A stretch of DNA of 12,551 nt, taken from positions 1 to 12,551 of the forward strand of contig JAEZFR010000466.1 of the NCBI GenBank assembly GCA_023417285.1, given 5' to 3'. The notes beneath the pieces are model-generated. The model made no database searches. It had not been told where the DNA came from and saw only the letters and a program-made list of their open reading frames with translations. The number at the start of each line of letters is the position of its first letter. The stretch's first letter is position 1. Position numbers and translations under genes: made by a program. Positions 6,491-12,551 of the stretch are shown here, piece by piece. The stretch comes from Bacillota bacterium (GTDB lineage: Bacteria; Bacillota; Clostridia; Acetivibrionales; DSM-1351).

Positions 6491-6515
6491 AATATAAATG
6501 TAACACAGAGCATAG

Positions 6516-6542
6516 CGGCTATCATATGATAGCCGTTTTTTT
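6516..6542 (+). terminator. Rho-independent terminator of glgCD
   Basis: An 8-bp perfect stem CGGCTATC (6516-6523) with GATAGCCG (6528-6535) closes a four-base ATAT loop, followed by seven T (6536-6542). Confidence 0.93.
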
Positions 6543-6657
6543 GTGTAAATTTATAATAAAATACAATACGTTCCTGGTTTACCATAAGAATTATAAAAAG
6601 TAAGTAAAAGCCTATTTTACAGCGAGATTACAGTTGTTTTACACTATAGTAATTATG

Positions 6658-6687
6658 TTGACCGTATTTAATTTTCGGTGCTATAAT
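6658..6687 (+). promoter_or_regulatory. Promoter of the first S-layer gene
   Basis: TTGACC (6658-6663) and a perfect TATAAT (6682-6687) are 18 bp apart. Seven bases after the -10 box comes GAATCAGGCAGGTAA, which matches GAATCAAGATAGGTAA at the same distance after the -10 box of the second S-layer gene. The two promoters with their initially transcribed bases therefore look homologous. Confidence 0.85.
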
Positions 6688-6693
6688 GACAGA

Positions 6694-6786
6694 GAATCAG
6701 GCAGGTAAGCTCGTAAGCATACGGGTATGCCCATTATTGGGTCTGATCAACATTAAAAATAAAAATTCTTAAGGAGGATTTTAGCA
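6694..6786 (+). promoter_or_regulatory. Structured 5' leader of the first S-layer gene
   Basis: The leader is about 93 nt. ATCAG (6696-6700) can pair with CTGAT (6743-6747), enclosing a hairpin GCATA-CGGG-TATGC (6717-6730) and an adjacent small CCA-TTAT-TGG hairpin (6731-6740). A direct repeat GTAAGC occurs at 6705 and 6713. The rest is A-rich up to the strong ribosome binding site AAGGAGGA (6771-6778). It matches no riboswitch class that I recognise; a role in mRNA stability is possible. Confidence 0.4.
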
Positions 6787-9654
6787 ATGAGAAACTTTAA
6801 AAAGTTATCTGCTCTTGTTGTAGCAATTGCTCTAGTACTTACTAGCATAGTACCTGCATTTGCTTATACACCAGTTAACGCTGACAAAGCAGAAGTATTA
6901 AGACAGCTCGAAATTTATCAAGGAATAAGCACAGATTCCTTTGTACCAGCTCTTGATCAGGACTTGACAAGAGGCCAGGGCGCATTATTATTAGCTAGAC
7001 TATTTAACAAAGAAGCAGATATCGAAAAGATGACTGACGCTGAAGCTACAGCAATATTAAAGGGCTTCGCGGACGGAAGCACAGTTCCTGCATATGCTAA
7101 GAAAGCAGTTGCTTACTTTGCAGACAACAAGGTTATCAACGGTTCATTAAACAACGGAGAATTAAACATTGATGAGGCTGGTTCACTTTATGCAGAACAG
7201 TTTGCGGCTCTCGTCTTAAGACAGATGGGATACCAGGATTCACACTATACTAAGGCTCTCGAAGAACTTGCTGCAGTAGATGGTGTTGTTGGGCTTGACA
7301 GTTACGCTTCAATCGTTGGAAGCGAAATCAAGAGAGACCATGCAGTAGGAATCATGTACGGTTCACTTACTGGTAAGTACGAAGGCGACACTGCAACAGT
7401 TATCGCAAAGATAGTTGAAGCTAAGCCAGCATTAAAAGAAGTGGCTGAAAAGCTTGGTTTGATAAAGGTAGAAGTTAAAGCTCTTGAGGTGGAAAGTGTT
7501 AAGGCGCTAAACCTCAGAGAAATTGAAGTTAAATTCAACAAAGCAGTAGTTGGTGATGAAGCTAAGAAGACTGCAAACTATAAGATTAACGGCAATGTAG
7601 TTGCAAAGGTTGAACTTGCTGAAGACGGAAAGTCAGTTATATTGACAACTACACATGTAAATGCAATGAGCAATTATTCAACAGAAGTAAAGGTTCAAAT
7701 ACTTAAGGCTGTAGGATTTGATGCGGATAAGACTATTTCAGCAATAGAAGCTAAGGATGTTTCAATTCCTTCAATGGTTGCAGTTGAAGTTACTGGACCA
7801 AAAAATTTAAAGGTTACATTCTCAGAACCTTTAGATGAAAACATATCAAAAGCAGATGTTGTTAATTCCTTTAAGCTAGACAATGGATTAATGGCTCTTG
7901 ATACTACAGTGGCTGACTTTGATGGTAGAGTATTAACTCTTAAAGCCTTATCAACATTCTCTGAAGGGTCACACAAGTTGGAAGTCAAAAATGACTCAGC
8001 TAATAAGCTTGTTGATTCAGCATCATACAAAGTATCACCAAATAGTGTAACATTTAATTATGTAAAGGATTCATCTCCTCTAACAGCTCAAGTAGTAAAC
8101 TCAACTGAAACAACAGTGGAAATTAAGTTTAATAAAGTTATTGATGAATCATCATTAACATCAGATGTATTGTTTAGACACACATATAATACATCTACAA
8201 ATGAGGTGAATGGTACTCAGGTTGAACTAAAGAGTGATGGGCAAACATTGCTAGTTAAATTCGGTAGCAACAAGCCTTTCCCACCTGGAACAACAAACCT
8301 TTATATCAAGTATAACAATACCGCAGCTATTAAGGACAACTATGGAAATAAATTGGCTGAAACAACACTTACAGTAACTACATCAGCAGATACAACAAAG
8401 CCAGAAGTTACTAAAGTAGAGTTTATTGACAAGAATACTATTGAGGTATCATTCTCAGAGGTTGTTAACGCTTCAAGCGCAGAAAATAAAGCAAATTACT
8501 CATTGAAGGATTCAACTGGAAAAGTATATACAATAAATTCTGCAACATTCAAGTCAAACAGTGGGTCAAAAATTGTTGCTCTTGATACTGCAGTTATGAA
8601 TGGTGGTTCATATGTATTAACAGTAAAGAACATCGTAGATGAATCAATTGCTGCAAACAAGATGGATGATGCTACAATATCATTCACAGCGGTTGACAAG
8701 GTTGCACCAAAAGTTGATTCAGCAAAGCAAATTGGAAGCAAGAAAATTAAGGTATTCTTTGATGAAATAATGGATGCTGCAACAATAGTTGATAAGGCAA
8801 ACTGGAAGATCAATAGTAATGCACTTGATAAAGACGCTACAATTGAAGCGGTTGACTCAAACAAAGCAGTTATAATTACTCTTGAAAGAGTGTTGGATAC
8901 AACACCAGATGGAGACGTTCTCAAAAATGAAGAATTAACTCTTGGTAGAGTTAAGGATGCTGCAGGTAACTGGACTGAGGAGTTTTCAAAGATAATTAAA
9001 ATCGCTCCGCTAAAGAATATTGAACCAAGCAAGGTTCAAATGACAGCAACAAACAAGATAGCACTTACTTTTGAAAAAGAAGTAATCTCTGGAGTAACAA
9101 CAGCTGACTTTGAAGTAAGCTTTGATAATGGAATCAACTTTACAGAAAAGGTTGTAGGACTTACAGTAAATGTAGTTGATGGAAATACAATCATTGAAGT
9201 AACAACTCAGAATAAGGTTGGTAATACAACAGCTGCAGGTGTTCAAATACAAACAAAGGGTGCACAGCCAACAACTGGAGCTAAGAACCAGTATGAAACT
9301 GCACTTCAGTTCACCTCAACAACAGTAGCTGATAAGGTTGCTGCAGAAATTGATACAATAACAGCTGTAAAGGATTCAAAAGATAGAATTACTGAAATAA
9401 CAGTAAAATATACTGAGAATATTTACGTTGCATCTGTTACAGACTCAGACTTCAAGGTTGATAACAGAGAAATAGATTCAGTAACTGTTAGCGGAAATAC
9501 TGTTGTAATCAAGCTTATTACAAATAATAATACCGCTGCAGATGCAGAAAGCAATGTAAAAGTAACACAGGTTGGTGAAGTAGAAGATCTCTTAAGAAAC
9601 GTTACTAAGGCACAGCAAGCAAAGGCTATTAGCACTATAACTTTAGCACCTTAA
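6787..9654 (+). CDS. S-layer-type surface protein with SLH region and about seven Ig-like modules
   Basis: This is a 955-residue secreted protein. A signal peptide (charged MRNFKK, hydrophobic core, cleavage near PAFA at 23-26) leaves a mature chain of about 929 residues. Residues about 33-195 form a diverged SLH (S-layer homology) region: DLTRGQGALLLARLF (59-73) where canonical SLH has TRAE; GFADG to LRQMGY (93-149); and a weak third repeat. SLH domains bind secondary wall polymers. Seven modules of 95-110 residues then start near 232, 331, 432, 540, 640, 745 and 853. Each has a KxVxFSE/NK-type strand (VKFNKAV, VTFSEPL, IKFNKVI, VSFSEVV) typical of bacterial Ig-like surface modules. No cysteine and no sortase signal is present, which fits a non-covalently anchored S-layer protein. 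AAGGAGGA (6771-6778) sets the start. The strong promoter, own terminator and a downstream paralogue suggest high expression. Confidence 0.88.
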   Translation: MRNFKKLSALVVAIALVLTSIVPAFAYTPVNADKAEVLRQLEIYQGISTDSFVPALDQDLTRGQGALLLARLFNKEADIEKMTDAEATAILKGFADGSTVPAYAKKAVAYFADNKVINGSLNNGELNIDEAGSLYAEQFAALVLRQMGYQDSHYTKALEELAAVDGVVGLDSYASIVGSEIKRDHAVGIMYGSLTGKYEGDTATVIAKIVEAKPALKEVAEKLGLIKVEVKALEVESVKALNLREIEVKFNKAVVGDEAKKTANYKINGNVVAKVELAEDGKSVILTTTHVNAMSNYSTEVKVQILKAVGFDADKTISAIEAKDVSIPSMVAVEVTGPKNLKVTFSEPLDENISKADVVNSFKLDNGLMALDTTVADFDGRVLTLKALSTFSEGSHKLEVKNDSANKLVDSASYKVSPNSVTFNYVKDSSPLTAQVVNSTETTVEIKFNKVIDESSLTSDVLFRHTYNTSTNEVNGTQVELKSDGQTLLVKFGSNKPFPPGTTNLYIKYNNTAAIKDNYGNKLAETTLTVTTSADTTKPEVTKVEFIDKNTIEVSFSEVVNASSAENKANYSLKDSTGKVYTINSATFKSNSGSKIVALDTAVMNGGSYVLTVKNIVDESIAANKMDDATISFTAVDKVAPKVDSAKQIGSKKIKVFFDEIMDAATIVDKANWKINSNALDKDATIEAVDSNKAVIITLERVLDTTPDGDVLKNEELTLGRVKDAAGNWTEEFSKIIKIAPLKNIEPSKVQMTATNKIALTFEKEVISGVTTADFEVSFDNGINFTEKVVGLTVNVVDGNTIIEVTTQNKVGNTTAAGVQIQTKGAQPTTGAKNQYETALQFTSTTVADKVAAEIDTITAVKDSKDRITEITVKYTENIYVASVTDSDFKVDNREIDSVTVSGNTVVIKLITNNNTAADAESNVKVTQVGEVEDLLRNVTKAQQAKAISTITLAP

Positions 9655-9663
9655 TAACTAAGA

Positions 9664-9701
9664 AAAAAATAACCAGGGAATATATTCCCTGGTTATTTTT
9701 T
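9664..9701 (+). terminator. Strong terminator after the first S-layer gene
   Basis: A 17-bp perfect stem (9664-9680 with 9685-9701) closes a four-base TATA loop; its core is ACCAGGGAA with TTCCCTGGT. The 5' arm begins with A's and the 3' arm ends in T's (9696-9701), so it could also act on the other strand. It separates the two S-layer genes into independent transcripts. Confidence 0.95.
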
Positions 9702-9740
9702 CATTTCTGTTACAAAATCTTTACACTTGAAATAGCTTAG

Positions 9741-9769
9741 TTGACTGAAAATTTTACCAGTGATATAAT
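9741..9769 (+). promoter_or_regulatory. Promoter of the second S-layer gene
   Basis: TTGACT (9741-9746) and TATAAT (9764-9769) are 17 bp apart. GAATCA begins seven bases past the -10 box, as in the first S-layer promoter. The start of transcription is expected at about 9775-9777. Confidence 0.85.
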
Positions 9770-9775
9770 ACATTT

Positions 9776-9928
9776 GAATCAAGATAGGTAAACATACCCA
9801 ATTTATAGGAGTCGTTACCTGTTTTGGAAAATTGGTAATACGAGAAGGGCTATAAATTTGGGAGGCGTAGCTCAGCTCTGGAAATTTTAGCCCACCCAAA
9901 ACAAAATACACAAGGAGGATTTGAGAAC
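9776..9928 (+). promoter_or_regulatory. Long switch-like 5' leader of the second S-layer gene
   Basis: The leader is about 153 nt. Helix 1 pairs CCCAATTTATAG (9797-9808) with CTATAAATTTGGG (9850-9862), 12 bp with one bulge. It encloses a hairpin of TTACC (9815-9819) with GGTAA (9834-9838), topped by TTT/AAA. Helix 2 pairs GGGCTATAAATTT (9847-9859) with AAATTTTAGCCC (9882-9893), also 12 bp with one bulge. Both use 9850-9859, so they exclude each other. The ribosome binding site AAGGAGGA (9912-9919) lies 18 bases past helix 2 and is not paired in either. No U-tract is present, so this is not a terminator switch. I do not recognise a riboswitch class. Confidence 0.5.
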
Positions 9929-12551
9929 ATGAGAAATCTCAAAAAGCTTTTGGCAGTTGTAGTAGCTGTAGCATTAGTTCTTACTACTATGACTGCGGCA
10001 TTCGCTGCTACTAATCCACAAGCAGATGCGATTGCTGCCCTTAAGTTAATGCAGGGTAACAACGGCGACATGATGCTTGAAGAAGATCTTGCAAGAGATC
10101 AAGCAGTAAAAATAATTATTACATTGACCGGCAAGGCTGCAGAGGTAGAAGCATTGACTGCTGCAGATGTTGATGCTGCATTAGCAGGATTTGCTGATGC
10201 TGCTGAAGCAAAGGCTAGCTGGTCAGCTAAGTGGTATGCTTATGCTATTAAGAATGGTATTATCCAAGGATATACTAACGCTGATGGCGATAAAGTTACT
10301 GACTTTGCTGGTAAGCTATATGGCAAGCAGTTTGCTACAATGCTATTGAAGGCGTTTGGTTACAAGAACGCAGATTATGCTACATCAGTAACTAAGCTTT
10401 CAGAATTAGAAGGTAGTAAGGTTGTTGATGAAAAGGGTGACGATTCATTGACAAGAGCTGATGCTATTGCATACCTTTTTGGTTCATTAACTGCAAAGGA
10501 TGCAAATGGTAAAACAGTAGTTGAAACTTACGTTGGTTCAGATGCGGCTCTCTTAAAGGCTGCTCAGGACGCTGGTTTGATAGCACCTCCTGCTGCTCTA
10601 GATGTTGCATCAATCAAGGCTGATAACTTAAGAGAGTTAGTAGTTACTTTCACCAAGGCTCCTAATGCTGACGAAGCAAAGAAGGTTGCGAACTATACTA
10701 TTAACGGTTCATCACCAGAAGCTGCTACATTATCAGCAGATGGATTAACTGTTACTCTTCGCACATCAAATGCAAACAAGATGGGCAACTATGCAACTGA
10801 TATTAAGTTAAAGATTAAGAAGGAAGTTGGATTAAGCGCTGACAAGGAAATAACCGGTATAGCTGTTAAGGATGTTACTCCTCCTTCAGCAGTTTCAGTA
10901 CAGGCAACTGGTCCTAAGACAATTAAGGTAACATTGTCAGAACCTCTTGATGAAAGCTTACTTACTTCTAATGCTTTTGATTCATCCATTAAGGTTGATG
11001 GCGGACTAGTAGGTATCGATACTTCTACCACAACCGTTAGCGGTGTTTCATTAACTATTTATTTATATTCAACTCTTGCAGAGGGAGATCACAAGGTTGA
11101 ATTTGTTTCAGGAACAAATCAGAAGTTTGCTGATAACGCAGGTTACGGCTTCCAAGCTTCTACTATAGCTTTCAAATATGTAAAGGATACTTCACCATTA
11201 TCATTTACACTTGTAAAGTCATCTGAAACATCAGTAACAATTAAATTTAACAAGGCGTTAAAGGTTGGTTCTTTTGCAGGAAATACAAGTGCATATGTAA
11301 CACATACATACAATACTGATAATAACCTCGTAAGCGGTTCTGCAATTGCAACTACAGACAATCAGGAGTTTACTATTACTTTTGATAAGCCACTACCTCC
11401 AGGAACTACTACTGTATACATTAAGTATAAAGATGGTGCAGCTGATTCAGCTAAGATCCAGGACGATTATGGCAACATTCTTGCTCCTACATCATTTACA
11501 GTAAATACATCAGCAGATTTAACTAAGCCTACAGCAACTGTTGAGTTTGTTGATGCTCAGAAGATTAAAGTAACATACTCCGAAGATGTTAAGACTGGTG
11601 GCGGAGCAAACGCTGCTGACTATATTTACAATTATGAGCTTAAGTCCGGTTCTGATGTTATTGCAATTAACTCAGTAACTCGTGATGACGCTAACCAGTC
11701 AAAGGTATTCTTTATCAATACTGCTGCTAATGCTTTAAAGGGTGGTTCATATACTCTTACAATCAAGAAGGTTCAGGATAAAGCAGTAGCAAACAATGAA
11801 ATTGATACAGTAACTATTACTTTCACAGGTACTGATAAGGTTGCTCCTTATGTAGTCGATAAGGACGATGCTGATCAATGGACAGACGTTAAGCAGATTG
11901 GTGATAACAAGGTTAAGATTGAATTCTCAGAGGCAATGGATGCTTCAAGCATTGCTAACAAGGTAAACTACAAGTATTCTACATCTGGCTCAGTAAATTA
12001 TTTGAACTTAGGTGATAAAGATTCAATCGAAGTTGTTGATTCAAACAAGGCTGTTATAATCACATTTGAGAAGAAATTATCAGAAATGGGCGCAACAACT
12101 GGTAATAAATGGACTGACATGGAAATACTAGTAGGTGTTGTTAAGGATGCAGCTGGTAATCCTACCGCTAATTTCACAACATACTGTTATGTGTTATCTA
12201 AGGCAGATATTGCAATCAAGGAATACCAGTTAACTGGTAAGAATGCTGTCACAATAGTTATCGAAGATGTAATTTCTGGAACAAACAGAAGTGACTTTAG
12301 ATACACTACATCTGGCGGAATTAGTGGTACTTGGTTAGCTCCAAACTCTGTTGAAATATCAGTTGCAGATGGCAAGACATACATCAAGCTTATCACTAAT
12401 GATATTACAACTACTACTGGTGGTGGAGTTGCAATTAAGACTGTTGATAAAGATGGTGTAAATGGAACTTCTGCTAATACTAAGAACGCATATGGTGCTT
12501 ACTTAGCAATTGCTCCAGTAGATGCTGCAGTTGACAAGTGCGCTCCAGCTC
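9929..12551 (+). CDS. Second S-layer-type surface protein, paralogue of the first (3' end outside window)
   Basis: The frame is open for 874 codons to the window edge. A signal peptide (MRNLKKLLAVVVAVALVLTT, cleavage near AAFA at 23-26) is followed by an SLH region: LARDQAV (54-60); a clear second repeat from GFAD (87) through WYAYAIKNGIIQGY (102-115) to LLKAFGY (139-145); and a third at SLTRADAIAYLFGSL (173-187). Ig-like modules follow from about 224, 320, 421, 531, 636, 759 and 863, the last cut by the edge. Shared landmarks with the upstream protein, such as HTYNT, PPGTT and TSAD-TKP in the third module, show the two are paralogues. By that match about 100 residues are missing. Unlike the upstream paralogue it has cysteines (753 and 871). 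AAGGAGGA (9912-9919) lies nine bases before the ATG. It probably sits in the cell wall coat through its SLH repeats. Confidence 0.88.
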   Translation, partial: MRNLKKLLAVVVAVALVLTTMTAAFAATNPQADAIAALKLMQGNNGDMMLEEDLARDQAVKIIITLTGKAAEVEALTAADVDAALAGFADAAEAKASWSAKWYAYAIKNGIIQGYTNADGDKVTDFAGKLYGKQFATMLLKAFGYKNADYATSVTKLSELEGSKVVDEKGDDSLTRADAIAYLFGSLTAKDANGKTVVETYVGSDAALLKAAQDAGLIAPPAALDVASIKADNLRELVVTFTKAPNADEAKKVANYTINGSSPEAATLSADGLTVTLRTSNANKMGNYATDIKLKIKKEVGLSADKEITGIAVKDVTPPSAVSVQATGPKTIKVTLSEPLDESLLTSNAFDSSIKVDGGLVGIDTSTTTVSGVSLTIYLYSTLAEGDHKVEFVSGTNQKFADNAGYGFQASTIAFKYVKDTSPLSFTLVKSSETSVTIKFNKALKVGSFAGNTSAYVTHTYNTDNNLVSGSAIATTDNQEFTITFDKPLPPGTTTVYIKYKDGAADSAKIQDDYGNILAPTSFTVNTSADLTKPTATVEFVDAQKIKVTYSEDVKTGGGANAADYIYNYELKSGSDVIAINSVTRDDANQSKVFFINTAANALKGGSYTLTIKKVQDKAVANNEIDTVTITFTGTDKVAPYVVDKDDADQWTDVKQIGDNKVKIEFSEAMDASSIANKVNYKYSTSGSVNYLNLGDKDSIEVVDSNKAVIITFEKKLSEMGATTGNKWTDMEILVGVVKDAAGNPTANFTTYCYVLSKADIAIKEYQLTGKNAVTIVIEDVISGTNRSDFRYTTSGGISGTWLAPNSVEISVADGKTYIKLITNDITTTTGGGVAIKTVDKDGVNGTSANTKNAYGAYLAIAPVDAAVDKCAPA

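Noticed and set aside
8496..9032. 178-codon minus-strand frame inside the first S-layer gene
   Set aside because: It is a shadow of a codon-biased + strand gene, without a ribosome binding site or recognisable domain. Other minus-strand frames in both S-layer genes are rejected for the same reason.
9860..9881. tRNA or tRNA fragment (GGCGTAGCTCAGCT resembles a tRNA 5' half and D-arm)
   Set aside because: No anticodon arm, TPsiC arm or acceptor partner follows. The segment is the loop of helix 2 in the S-layer leader, so the likeness is probably chance.
9776..9928. Known riboswitch such as c-di-GMP, c-di-AMP or SAM
   Set aside because: The conserved core motifs of these classes are not found in the leader.

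Overview
The window looks like a low-GC Firmicute, most likely an anaerobic clostridium. The evidence is AT-rich intergenic DNA, strong AGGAGG-type ribosome binding sites, canonical TTGACN/TATAAT promoters, a glgC-glgD pair of the Firmicute type, and two tandem S-layer genes with SLH-type N-termini. All genes recognised are on the + strand. I see no mobile element, CRISPR array, rRNA or tRNA.

Layout. 1-158: short imperfect tandem repeats. 159-1388: an OFA-family major facilitator transporter, followed by a terminator. 1389-1835: a non-coding stretch with a -10 box, two related palindromes that look like operators, and a 29-bp tandem array between them. 1836-2231: a four-helix membrane protein of unknown function, 14 bp ahead of murI (glutamate racemase, 2246-3055). 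3041-3189: a roughly 50-bp repeat array that begins inside the end of murI. 3284-3634: a small Gly/Cys-rich protein of unknown function. 3635-3985: a long rod-shaped hairpin, a 23-bp repeat pair and the glgC promoter. 3986-6381: glgC and glgD, overlapping by four bases. 6382-6786: another repeat array that begins inside the end of glgD, a terminator, and the first S-layer promoter and leader. 6787-9654: a complete 955-residue S-layer-type protein with its own terminator. 9741-9928: a second S-layer promoter and a longer structured leader. 9929-12551: a second, paralogous S-layer-type protein cut by the window edge.

How the genes work together. MurI supplies D-glutamate for peptidoglycan. GlgC/GlgD make ADP-glucose for glycogen, with GlgC predicted catalytic and GlgD predicted regulatory. 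The two SLH proteins probably coat the cell wall. These are ordinary functions, each apparently in its own transcription unit.

The most unusual material is non-coding. Several intergenic regions each carry a different short degenerate tandem array. Two of these (after murI and glgD) have a first unit that spans the stop codon of the upstream gene. The leader of the second S-layer gene contains two mutually exclusive 12-bp helices that share one strand, a switch-like arrangement that matches no riboswitch class I recognise. No obviously new multi-gene system is visible.
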